18,181 nt of DNA from Ettlia oleoabundans (taxonomy: Eukaryota > Chlorophyta > Chlorophyceae > Chlamydomonadales). The notes beneath the pieces are model-generated. The model did no database searches. It was not told where the DNA came from and saw nothing but the letters and a program-made list of their open reading frames with translations. The stretch is taken from the NCBI GenBank assembly GCA_019693395.1, contig JAAMXP010004884.1, forward strand, positions 1 to 18,181, read 5' to 3'. Position 1 is the stretch's first letter, and each line of letters opens with the position of its first letter. A program made the translations under genes and the position numbers. Below, one piece after another: positions 8,954 to 18,103 of the stretch.

Positions 8954-10604
8954 ATGGCAACAGAACAGTGGCACTTGAGGCCGCAAAACCCCCAGAACCC
9001 CGTTGTCTTCTTTGGTGAGTGCATAAAGGGGCTTCTGCAGCCCCGGCAGGCGCTTCCAGAAGTTGCTACTAAGCAGGTTGCATCCTGATCTGCCCTGCCG
9101 CCTTCTGCCGATTCGCGCCTCCTGGCCGCCCTGCCGCCTGACGCTGCGCTGCCCCACTGCCCTTGCGCGCTGCCCTGCTGCCGCCTCCGCAGATGTATCG
9201 ATAGGCGGTATGCCTGCTGGGCGGATAAAGATGGAGCTCTTTGCTGACATCGCGCCAAAGACAGCTGAAAACTTTAGGCAGATGTGCACAGGAGAGTTTA
9301 GGTGAGTGCTGCAGGCACATTGTACAGCGAGCAATGGCGGTTAGTGCTGAGCAAGCACGAATCCCTCTCTGCCATGGGTGCAGAAAAATGCACTACAATA
9401 TGTCAAAAATGCAATGCTGCCTACCATGGCCTTTAACCTGACATACCTGGTTCCTCAATTGTTCTTTTGGCATTGCCTACGCGTCTCTCGTCTTGTAGGC
9501 GCAACATGCAGCCAACCGGCTACAAGGACTGCACTTTCCACAGAATCATCAAAGGATTCATGATACAAGGTGGAGACTTTTTGAAGGGTGAGTGCTCTGC
9601 AACGGCAGCAAGAGCAGGGGTTGTTGGGTAAATTCTGCTGGCATGTGCACCAGTCTATGCCTAAGTTCTGCTGGCATGTGCACCAGTCTATGCCTTAAGG
9701 CTGCACACGCTCCGTTCTTTTGCTGTTGCACACACTAGCCACTGAGCTAGACAGCAGCACCGGTGTCAACAGCTGGATTAATTGAGATATGGTTCGGTTT
9801 TTTGCCACGATACGCTTGGTAGCAATAGTCCAAGCTTATCTTGCTCCCCGCACCCTCGATGTGAATGTTCCTGCTCACATCCTGCTCGGTCCCATCTAAC
9901 AATTGATGCAGGTGATGGCACCGGTTGCATCTCCATCTATGGCTCACGATTTAATGACGAAAACTTCATTGCCAAGCACACTGGCCCCGGCCTGCTGAGC
10001 ATGGTATGTGTTACTTTGTACGCTGTGCAGTCTGGGCCCGCTGCCATCTGCCTCCCAGGGGCAGTTGGCATACCGCTGCAGCAACTTGGGCTGAATGATT
10101 TTGGCAGATCAAGCCGACCTGCAGTAGGGCAAATCAGGGTGCTGCTGCCGGGCACTATTGGGGCCCATTCTGCGGCTACCAGCCTGTTGTCTGACATGTG
10201 AACTGGCTGCCGCTTGCCTGTGCAGGCTAACAGCGGCCCCAACACCAACGGCTGCCAATTCTTCATCACAGTGGGAGCAGCAGATTGGCTGGGTAAGCTC
10301 CTGCATGCCTCCACCTGTTGCCCTGTTCCACACTCTACATGCCTGTTGCGACATACACGATACAACGCTGTGCACCTGACAGCTTGCCTTCTCCAGTTCC
10401 ATTATCAACGAGAGTGCCCTTGTCGTTTGACTTACGTTGCGAAGCTTTGCTGTACCCTGCGTTCTTGCAGACAACAAGCACGTGGTGTTTGGGCGAGTTC
10501 TTAGCGACAGCATGCTGACAGTGCGCAAGCTTGAGGCAGTGCAGACGGGGCCCAACAACCGGCCAAAACTGCCCTGTGTCATCTCGCAGTGCGGAGAAAT
10601 GTGA
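8954..10604 (+). CDS. PPIH: peptidyl-prolyl cis-trans isomerase H (U4/U6 snRNP cyclophilin)
   Basis: Cyclophilin H isomerises Xaa-Pro bonds and, in other eukaryotes, binds PRP4/PRPF4 in the U4/U6.U5 tri-snRNP of the spliceosome. Exons are 8954-9014, 9193-9301, 9499-9587, 9912-10003, 10226-10292 and 10471-10604, giving 183 aa. The start follows human CypH closely: [35 protein letters not shown], then [21 protein letters not shown] with the catalytic Arg at 72. Next come [13 protein letters not shown] (118-132), the CsA-site Trp at 137 and KHVVFG with His at 143. The C-terminus VISQCGEM is the exact CypH ending and separates it from CypA, CypE and the lumenal cyclophilins. There is no targeting peptide, consistent with a nuclear protein. 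Only the first about ten residues diverge. All splice sites are GT-AG and in phase. Confidence 0.97.
9633..9694. repeat. 29-base direct duplication, period 33, in a CypH intron
   Basis: Two exact 29-base copies beginning TTCTGCTGGCATGTGCACC lie at 9633-9661 and 9666-9694, joined by TAAG; the bases before copy 1 (TAAA) nearly repeat this joint. It lies in the third intron of the cyclophilin H gene. The lack of divergence suggests a recent tandem duplication. Confidence 0.92.
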
Positions 10605-11015
10605 TTACTAGCTTATGCAGAGCAGGCCCGCTTGACGCGTCAACCTGGCATGCTGTGCCGATTATTGCGCCTCCTGCCCTTGTTTTTTCCATCATTTTAC
10701 TTTGACCGTGACTTCAGCATCTGTGTAGCCAGCAGCTTACTGCCACCTTGCATCTGTCTCGACATGATTACAGTGGCCTTGCTGGGCCAAACAATCAATT
10801 TATTACATTGCCATCGGCAATTCAAACGAAACGTAGGAGGTAGCGAGCAAATCAACAGAAGTAATAGCTGTAGGGTCACTGCGTCATGCAGGCAGGGTAT
10901 AGGCATACTCACTGCACAGCAGTACGGACTATTGCAGGGCCTGCTCCAGTGAGCAAACAGAAGAGGCTCTGGAACGCAGCTGCTTTGGAAGAATATGCCC
11001 TTACCATTGCCCAGA
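10605..11015. other. convergent intergenic region, CypH / DUF2301 gene
   Basis: Both flanking genes end here, so these 411 bases should hold two 3' untranslated regions. No gene-like open frame is present. No TGTAA element was found on the plus strand after the CypH stop; two occur on the minus strand. Confidence 0.5.
10768..10807 (-). terminator. candidate polyadenylation elements for the DUF2301 gene
   Basis: TGTAA, the usual polyadenylation element of chlorophyte nuclear genes, reads on the minus strand at 10807-10803 and 10772-10768. These lie about 210 and 245 bases beyond the stop at 11016. The distance is reasonable for an algal 3' untranslated region, but a five-base motif is weak evidence. 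Confidence 0.3.
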
Positions 11016-12435
11016 TCAATCGTCTGCATCCAAATCGCCACCCCGTGCATAGAACTCAAACACCGACTTATCTGCGCGCACAACGCAAGGGGGCAGCAAG
11101 GGTTCCGCAGGTAGCAGGGGGGAAGCGAAGCCACAGCTGGGGCATGTGCTGGCAGCCGGTTCAGCACATGAAGACCTTGATCCGAGAACAAGGCTCAGCG
11201 CTTGAGGAAACGTTTGAGGCAACCAAGCAAATCTTAAGTATGTTCTTTGTATATTTGTGACCTTGATCTGTCTCTCACCTCCAATGTCGTCCTTTACAGG
11301 CTGCGTGTACTTGCGTGCTGCAAAGACCGCCAGCAGCAGAGCTATGGTTGCCGCCAGGCCACGCTCTGCTGCCTCAGGGACCAGCCCGCTGAGGTGCCCC
11401 AGCAGCCAGGCGGGGATCAATAGGGACAGCGCAAAGCTTTCTTGCTTGCCGTAGCAGAATCCCTCCTTAAAGCAGATGCCAGTGAGTGAGGCAAACGCGG
11501 GGCCTACCAGCCAGATGGCCCAAGGGTGCTCCGCCACATAGGCTGGCAGTGGTACATCAGGGTGGGCAGCTGCGAGGTAGCCGCCACCCAAAGCACCCGC
11601 CGCCAGCAGCAGCTGCAGCAGCCGCTTCAGTGGAGCCACGTAAATGTGGATGAGGGCGGTTGCCACGGCCATGCCGCCGCACCCCGCACCAGCCAGCAAG
11701 GTGCCACCATCACGTAGCGCTGCTGCCCAGCCGGCGCCCTCTGGAGCCAGAACCGCAAGCGTGCCAGCACCAAAGGCTGCACATGGGAGACATATGCGGG
11801 GCAGAGAGTGGCTGGTGTATCAGCATGCGTGCTTGAGTTCATTGAGATCAAATGAGCCAGAGGGTTGGGTAGTAACAAGTGGCTGTTGTGTCAACATTCA
11901 TGCCCGCAGTTGCGCAGGTACGTGCGGCAGTTGCACCCCAGCAGGGGGGTGTCACGACCGCACCTGCTGCCACAATGGTGAGCGAAGCTCGATAGCTCCA
12001 CACTTCTAACTCGTCTGCCTGCAGAAAGCGGCACGCCGCCCATGTGTGCAACACATGCTGGGGCAAGTTGTAGCGCAGCAAAAGGCAAGCACAGCGGGAT
12101 CAATGTAGCTACTTACCGGCTCAACGGACCAAACACCATAGGCTCCCTGCAGCATTACTGGATGACGCCTGGTTATCAGCAGACTTGGCTACCGCAGCGG
12201 GCCATGCAAGTTGTGCATCGCAGGTCAGCCACACCGGTCGACGGAAGCAGCCGCCGCCGCCCATTTCACTGCTCACCTGGAACGGCCCCTTGTCAGCTGA
12301 CGACTGGGCGGCGCATCGTGTGCGGCAGCGTGGGCAGCTTTTGACACCGAGCCCAAGCGAAATTGCAGCGAGAGGAGGTTTCCTGCAACTGAAGAGCGCA
12401 GGCGCAACCGCGGCAGTGCCCAGCAAAGAAGTCAT
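11016..12435 (-). CDS. DUF2301 integral membrane protein, plastid-targeted
   Basis: This conserved membrane protein is shared by cyanobacteria and plastid-bearing eukaryotes; its function is unknown to me. Exons in coding order are 12435-12277, 12018-11964, 11776-11279 and 11071-11016, giving 255 aa. Residues 1 to about 45 are Ala/Ser/Arg-rich, like a chloroplast transit peptide. The mature part has about six hydrophobic segments. Recognisable DUF2301 strings are LIHIYVAPLKRLLQ (113-126), the polar SLTGICFKEGFCYG (168-181) embedded between membrane spans, LLGHLSG, and the C-terminal DDIGDKSVFEF. The two cysteines and the FKE residues in the second motif are the best candidates for a functional site. 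The last intron splits the IGDKSVF motif in phase 1. The frame stays open upstream to an ATG at 12618, so a longer N-terminus is possible. Confidence 0.88.
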
Positions 12436-13006
12436 AATAATTTCTGCGTGGATCGACTGGGCTTGCAGATGGTAATTGCATTTAGGACGAGAGCAACATC
12501 TCCTGCAGGGCGGTGCCACCCTGGCGGCCGACGGCAATGGCAGGGCCCTCTTCCCCAATGTGGCAGACCCCGCTGTTGATGTAATACATTTGATGCCCTG
12601 CTGTTGTTCGAAAAGCACATGTGTAGGCAGGGTGCACTGATTGAGGATACCACATTCTACTGGTTGCTCATTTACGTGCAGGTGTTGATGTTACAGTCAC
12701 TGGCAAACAATCAGAGGTATGGCTACAAAGGCAGCATAGTACAGCCTGTGAAAGGTAATGAAAGCGAGATCCAAAAATTTAGCAACTGAGAGTGCAGCGA
12801 CGGTGTGGAGCACAAACAAAAAGGCATGCAAACACGCTAGCAGGCAGAGGCAAGATGGCTCTTCGGGCTGCCGACGGGTCTCCAGACACCATGGCAGTTT
12901 AGATACGTCATCCCAGGTCGTCACGGAATACGACAGCACAGCAGCCCTGTAGGGACACATCATGCCGCCCCTGTTGCGGTGCCGCTGCGCCTTTTGCTTG
13001 CCCCAA
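12436..13006. other. intergenic region between NFU and DUF2301 genes
   Basis: Both neighbours read on the minus strand, so these 571 bases should hold the NFU 3' untranslated region (right) and the DUF2301 promoter (left). A minus-strand TGTAA at 12695-12691 is a possible NFU polyadenylation element, 312 bases past the stop. No other gene is seen. Confidence 0.45.
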
Positions 13007-15180
13007 TCAGTTGCTGAGATGCTGCTCCAGCTTATGAAAGGCCTTGAGGCCCTCGCTTTCCCCCTCATCCGGCTCTGCCTCCTCCACAGCTTGCACCTCT
13101 GGGATGTAGTGCATCAGCATGTTCTCTATGCCGCTCTTAAGGGTGACCGCTGAGGAGGGGCAGCCGCTGCGAGTAACATGGTGAGATGGGTGGGTGGGCT
13201 AGGCATGAGCGGGCGGCTGGCATATGGTACTGGGAGGTGTGCTGGTGCGTGATACAATGGATACGCAACCCAACTCGCTTACCCCGTCGATTAGAAGGTC
13301 CACATCATGCAGTATGTAGTGCACATCAACAACTATACTGCCATGCCTGCTGCCCGAACCCCAAGTAACATTCTTTCAACACACCTGCATGCGCCCATCA
13401 TTTTCAATCGCACCACTCCGCTCTCCGGGTCCCAAGCCCTGAACACAATATCCCCGCCATCCTCCTGCACCGCGGGGCGTATGCGAGTCTCCAGCAGCTC
13501 CTTAATCATGGCCACCACCTGCAGGGGTGAATGGACGGGTAGATGGGTGGGTGCATGGGTGAGCACGTCTCCACAAGACTTTCCAGGGTTTCAGGGAATA
13601 AGGACGGCGCTGGCAGGCCGATTGATGGGACCAGGGTCCTATGCAGCTCGGCTGGATGTAAGACCCCCAGCAGGGCCTGGGGTCCACACAGTCTGCGACG
13701 CGTTCTGTTTGGGCTGCTTGCATCATTTGCAAACAGATGAGAAAGCGTCCACTTCTTCTTGTGCTGCGTCCCCAGACAAACCCAGAACCCCCCGCAGCCA
13801 TGCACCCTACCCACCTCATCGTCATCCTCTGTGATAACGTGCTCAGAAGCGCCCGGATCCTGCATGGAAAGAGCAGTGCGTGCAGCGCAGCGGTAAGTGC
13901 CCACCACAGGATGTCATGGCAGAAGAGACACCAAAAGAGGGGGTGGATGGCATGACAGCGTCCCAATGTTGCAGAGCAACCACCACTACACTGCCACACA
14001 CCTCCATCTCAACCCTTGCATGACCAGGTCTCCACCCACCTGCGCATCGTAGAAGAGGGGTTCTCCCGAGGAGTAGTGGTCCATGATGGCGGCAAACACG
14101 TCGGGCTTCAGCACAGCCCACCCATACTCGTCGCTTTTCGTCACAGTCACAAAATCGGATCCAAAAAAGACCTGAAAAGTGTATAGGCGCAGATCAGCAG
14201 TGAACGGCTGCAGTGGAGGGTGCTGACAGGGGTGGTGGGGTAGGCGGTGAGAGCCGGGAGGGCAGGAAGGAAAGGGGGCAGCAGCACAGGCAAGAATGGA
14301 GATGCGCTGCAGGCCACGCACATTGTGTCCTACGCCTGAATCCACTCAACCTCAACTAGCCACACGCCCATCAACCTGAAAACTGACACCTCGCCGCCCA
14401 CCTGTGTGACTCCATCTATGGCAAACAGCTTCTTTGCGAGGGACGAGGTCATGGCTTCTCGGGCGCTAGTAAAACTCTTGCTGCCTGCCTCCATCACCTT
14501 CTGCCCGGGGATGAACATCATGCTGGAGGGGTTGGGTGTGGGCTGCGTTTGGATGAACATGCCGCGCTTCTGAGCTGCAGTGCAAGACAGTGGGCGGTGG
14601 GGTGGCGTATGTCAATGCCCAGGGACGGGAGGGTACCAAGACAGGCGGGCAAGCGGGCCATTGAGGAGCAGGCGGCCGGACGGGCGGGCAGTAACCATCA
14701 CACCCTTCGGTTAGCAACTGCATGCTGTACCACAACGTGTGCCGCTGCGTTCCTCCTCACCATGCTGCAATGCCGGCTGCAGGGCTGCAAAGTCCCGCAG
14801 CGCTGCAAGTCCGTGGAGAGCTGCTGCCGGCGCCACTGCCGCTGGGAGTAGTACAGGTGCGCTGCTCCTTTGCGCCAGCTGCAGCAGGGACGCAAGGTCA
14901 GGCCCTTGTTACCAACACACCCCTCAGTCCCCCAAACAAAACGACATACAGCGGCGCTCGCCAGCGTGCAGTCTCCACACTCACCGCTGGCAGCGCTCTA
15001 GCAAGACCCGTCGATGCCTCCAGCGCCGCTGCTGCCCTCAGTAGCTGCTGCAGTGCGTGACGTCGCATTCTGCCTGCCGGTCTTCCCGCTGTGTGAAACT
15101 ACCTGGACCACAGTGAGGGCCGGTGAAGCACTGCGATCATTATACAATCTCGACACTATTGCCGACCATTTCAGCAACAT
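13007..15180 (-). CDS. NFU: NFU1-type iron-sulfur cluster scaffold, mitochondrial
   Basis: NFU proteins act late in mitochondrial Fe-S assembly, passing 4Fe-4S clusters to targets such as lipoyl synthase. Exons in coding order are 15180-15103, 14878-14761, 14574-14402, 14171-14040, 13859-13815, 13518-13385 and 13166-13007, giving 279 aa. Residues 1-70 form a basic, Ala/Leu-rich presequence ([17 protein letters not shown] onward). The Nfu_N domain starts [16 protein letters not shown] at 71 and includes [11 protein letters not shown] and [18 protein letters not shown]. The acidic linker ITEDDDE leads to the NifU-like domain with [20 protein letters not shown]. The cluster-binding CSGC is at 226-229, split by a phase 2 intron. 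The arrangement matches human NFU1 and Arabidopsis NFU4/NFU5; the NPSS string is plant-like. The presequence exons are inferred from splice signals and phase only. An in-frame ATG at 15249 could add 23 residues, but it has a poorer context and directly follows TGA. Confidence 0.93.
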
Positions 15181-15351
15181 CTTTCTGGGAGAGCTTTGCC
15201 AGAGAGTCCCAAGTTGGTGCCACCTCGGCAGCGAAAGCCACCTTCTCATTCACCGCGGAGAACTGATCCGCACAGTGTCGGGTCATTCACGTTAGCTGAA
15301 TTTATTGCAGGCATATTCCCTGCTTATAATAGCAACAACTACACGTGGAAG
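15181..15351. promoter_or_regulatory. shared promoter region, NFU / SET-domain gene
   Basis: Only 171 bases separate the two divergent start codons. TATAAT at 15325-15330 is 22 bases before the SET ATG, too close for a normal TATA box unless the leader is almost absent. The compact layout fits a bidirectional promoter but this is inferred from position only. Confidence 0.4.
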
Positions 15352-17032
15352 ATGGCTTTGGCGCTATCGGCAGCGGGGCCGGTTTCGGCGCTGCCAGGAG
15401 CGGCCAGGTGAGCGCTCCGATGCAATCGATGCGTTGCTTGCAGCACGAAGGGGACGCAGCGCCACCGCCACCAAGCCCGCCGGTCCGCTTCTTCACCCAA
15501 CTTCGCTGCCAACCTTGTTTGAGCGCTTGGGTGCCTGCAGGCTGCTGTCAGTCTCAGCGGCAGTGGTGATCACCCTAGAGGAGCAGCTGAGCCGCGCTCC
15601 CTGGCTGCGGCTGCTGACAGTGGGTTGCCGCTGTGCAGCCGCTTGGCATGGCAGGCACCCCATTCGCTTATGCAACCTGCATCCTAGCTCCGCATCCATG
15701 AGCCGGCTTGCCTCGCCTCCTTCCATCTGGCGTGCAGATACCCGGCTACGGTCGTGGGCTGTTTGCCACACAAGGCATAGAGCAGGGCAGCGTGGTGCAT
15801 GAAGAGGCGCCCATGCTGTGTGCCCCCTCTCCGCATGCGCTGCGCAGCACCTGCCATCACTGCTTGAGACCACTTCCACTAAGCCTTGCTGCCAGCCATA
15901 ATGAGAGCAGCAGCAGTGGCGGCAGTACTGACGGTACTAGCACTAGCAGCAGCGGTGGCCAGCCAAGTGGTCCGCCAACTTTCTGCTCACCGCAATGCAG
16001 CTCCGCAGCTGGGCTTAAGTGGGCAGCAGCAGCAGCAGACTGCGACTTCCAGCCGCTGCATCGAGCTTGCCGGGAAAGCGGCGAGAAGCTGCCCCTCATG
16101 CTGGCTCGCCTGGCATGTGCACACGCACAGCACCAGCAAGTGCAGCATCTGGCCATCAGCAGCAGCAACTTCTCTGCCTGCAGCAGTGCCACCGCACGAG
16201 GGGAAGCAGAAGCAGAAGCGGGAGCAGGAAACACGGAGGGATGCACCCGTGGGGACCCTCTCACCCAGCTGCGCCACCTGTGCTACGCCAACTTGGCGCA
16301 GGCCCCGCAGCCCTGGGTGGATATGCACCAACAGCTGTTGCACAGCCTGCAGCCTTTACTATCGGCTAACCCTCAGCTGCATCAGGTGCTGTCGCTGAGC
16401 TGGTACTGTGACGCCATGGCACGCCTGCACCTCAACAACTTCAGGTGTGCTGTGCTACGCTGTGCTGTGCTGCGCTGCGCTGTGCTGCTCTGTGCTGTGC
16501 AGCACATGAGTGCCTGTGCAGCATCGCACCATTCTGCTGATGTGTATGTTCGCGCCGGGGGCTGCTATGCCTCCCTTGTGACATTGCAAGTTTGGTCTTT
16601 GTGGCATGCCTGCCTGCCTGCCTAACGGCTGGATTTATGCATGTTTTTCCCTGCGCGCGATGGCCGTAACATCTACCTTGCAGAGTGGACACGGTGCCTC
16701 CCTTGGATGCCAGCGATCCTTCCGCCCTGCTGCGCGCTGCTGCCGCTTCACTGGCCACCTCCTCCGCTCCCGCCCATCACACCGGCAGCGCTGCCTACCT
16801 GCTGGCCAGCATGCTCAACCACAGCTGTGAACCCAACCTGGACATCTCTTTCCCATACAACAATGGCGTGGCCCGCTTCACGGCAGCAAGGGACATCGCT
16901 GCAAACGAGCAGCTCAATGTCAGCTATATTGATGTAGGGCAGGGCCTGGCTGCGAGACGACAGGCGTTGGAGTGGAGCTATGGATTCACCTGCCACTGTC
17001 CGCGCTGCTTGGAAGAGGAGGAGGAAGAGTAG
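15352..17032 (+). CDS. SET-domain methyltransferase, SDG38/ATXR4 (SMYD5-like) type
   Basis: The protein is a predicted SAM-dependent lysine methyltransferase. Exons are 15352-15407, 15541-15619, 15738-16444 and 16684-17032, giving 396 aa and a TAG stop. The SET-N motif GYGRGLFAT is at 48-56. A MYND-like finger is interrupted: CHHC (84-87) and FCSPQC (127-132) are separated by a Ser/Gly/Thr-rich insert of about 30 residues, with a third pair HRAC at 153-156. WYCDAMARLHLNNFR matches the ATXR4 string before its SET-C part. The catalytic core is MLNHSCEPNLDISF (324-337) and SYIDVG (361-366). The post-SET cysteines CHCPRC (384-389) complete a zinc site with C329. It ends in six Glu, recalling the Glu-rich tail of SMYD5. 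Exons 3 and 4 are firm. Exons 1 and 2 rest on phase and on LRLLT preceding the core, as in ATXR4. The leader (MALALSAAG) could be organellar. The substrate is unknown. Confidence 0.87.
16446..16502. repeat. degenerate TGTGC/TGCGC repeat in SET gene intron
   Basis: About eleven imperfect pentamers of the form TGTGC, TGCGC or TACGC follow the donor of the last SET intron directly. A short TGCC run (16607-16622) lies further along the same intron. The repeat starts within two bases of the exon end, so it could affect donor recognition. Confidence 0.8.
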
Positions 17033-17611
17033 GAGGGTGTTGGGGTGACTGATGGCTAGCACTGCAGCCGGGGCCAGTGGGATACGAGCCACAATAGGCT
17101 GTGCAAGTGTCAAGTGTTACACAGAGGAGACGCGGCATGGACATGCACAGGGGACTGGATTGTTTTGTTCGCTCTACAGCTCGTGGACCGGTCATTAAAC
17201 AAACACTTCATGGCACCCTCTTTTCTATAGAACTTTGCAGGGTCCTGCTTGTTGAGGGTAAATCACGAGCGAGAGGTTCCTGTCCAAATGTGGGCGCTCC
17301 TTAATGCCCCAGGGAGCGTGACAGGGGTGTGACAATGCGGCCAACAAACTGGAAAGTAGAGTTGAATAGTTGACACGAGATCTTGCAGAAAATATGAGTG
17401 GAGAGCGCTGCCAGCACTTTGGAGCTGGCTTTGCTGAGACGCGAGAGCTGCACATGCTGGGACCGCTGCGACGGTGACCTTAGCCATGGCTTGTGAGGTG
17501 GCAAGGTGCAGCACAACGTCGCACGCTGCACCTGCTGTGCTGCGCCACTTCAACGCAGGTGGCTCGTCCTACACAGGCATGCATGCATGTACATGTGTCG
17601 CCTGATGGCGC
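17033..17611. other. convergent intergenic region at the right side
   Basis: These 579 bases lie between the SET stop and the stop of the minus-strand gene. They should hold both 3' untranslated regions. No TGTAA was found on the plus strand after the SET stop. One occurs on the minus strand at 17118-17114, about 500 bases past the other stop. No gene is recognised. Confidence 0.45.
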
Positions 17612-18103
17612 TCAGGGTCCCTCCTGGGTGGAGGTGGTGCGCTTGCGCAGATGGCTGCCGGTGCCGGTGGAGCGGCGGAAGCTGGCGGGTGCCGCCGCTG
17701 ACAGCGCCTTTCCCGGCGGCAGCAAGGTCACCGCCACCGCGCCCTCCGTTTCATGGTACACCTCTGCCTCATTCTGCTGGCTGGTTCCAGGGGCGCCTGA
17801 AGTAATGGCGCTGCCCCAAGTGGCGTCAGAGGGCGCCTGAGGTGCAGTGCCGATCATAAAGCCTTCCTGCCCTGACGGCCGACGCTCCGCGCTCGCAGCA
17901 GCCGCACCCGCCGCTGCCGACTTGGCTTCAAAGGCAGACAGGCGGCTTCGGCGTTGCTCCTTGCCCTGCCTCATAACGCCCGCCTCCGATCCACTTCCAT
18001 CTCCAGCTCCCATCTCTCCCTCCGCTCGCTCCTCCTCCTCAGTGTCTGATGAGGTGTACTCACGCTCGGGAGGCAGGAACACAGACTTGCTGCCGTGCGC
18101 CAG
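17612..18103 (-). CDS. last exon of an unidentified gene entering from the right edge
   Basis: A CTTTCTGCAG acceptor at 18105-18104 begins a 163-codon exon in phase 0, starting LAHGSKSVFLPPEREYTSSD and ending at a TGA (17614-17612). The sequence is low-complexity: an acidic stretch with EEEERAEGE, then an Ala/Ser-rich, charged region, then a basic tail (SHLRKRTTSTQEGP). No domain or catalytic motif is visible, so it looks like a disordered C-terminus. A GTGAAG at 18178-18173 could be the donor of the preceding intron, making that intron only about 75 bases and placing the previous exon just outside the window. The frame is supported by its length and acceptor but not by homology. Confidence 0.5.
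   Translation of the reverse strand: MAHGSKSVFLPPEREYTSSDTEEEERAEGEMGAGDGSGSEAGVMRQGKEQRRSRLSAFEAKSAAAGAAAASAERRPSGQEGFMIGTAPQAPSDATWGSAITSGAPGTSQQNEAEVYHETEGAVAVTLLPPGKALSAAAPASFRRSTGTGSHLRKRTTSTQEGP

Noticed and set aside
13502..13999. Minus-strand open frames of 133-165 codons between NFU exons
   Set aside because: They overlap NFU exons 5 and 6 in other frames or extend an exon into intron; NFU splicing in phase accounts for the region.
14704..14763. ATG at 14763-14761 as the NFU start ([12 protein letters not shown] leader)
   Set aside because: It needs a poor GTGTGA donor, whereas CATG|GTGAGG is a strong donor that fits the phase of the next exon and the upstream presequence.
15857..16343. 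Long antisense open frames within the SET exon
   Set aside because: They are mirror frames of a GC-rich, Ser/Ala/Gln-rich coding exon and show no family resemblance.
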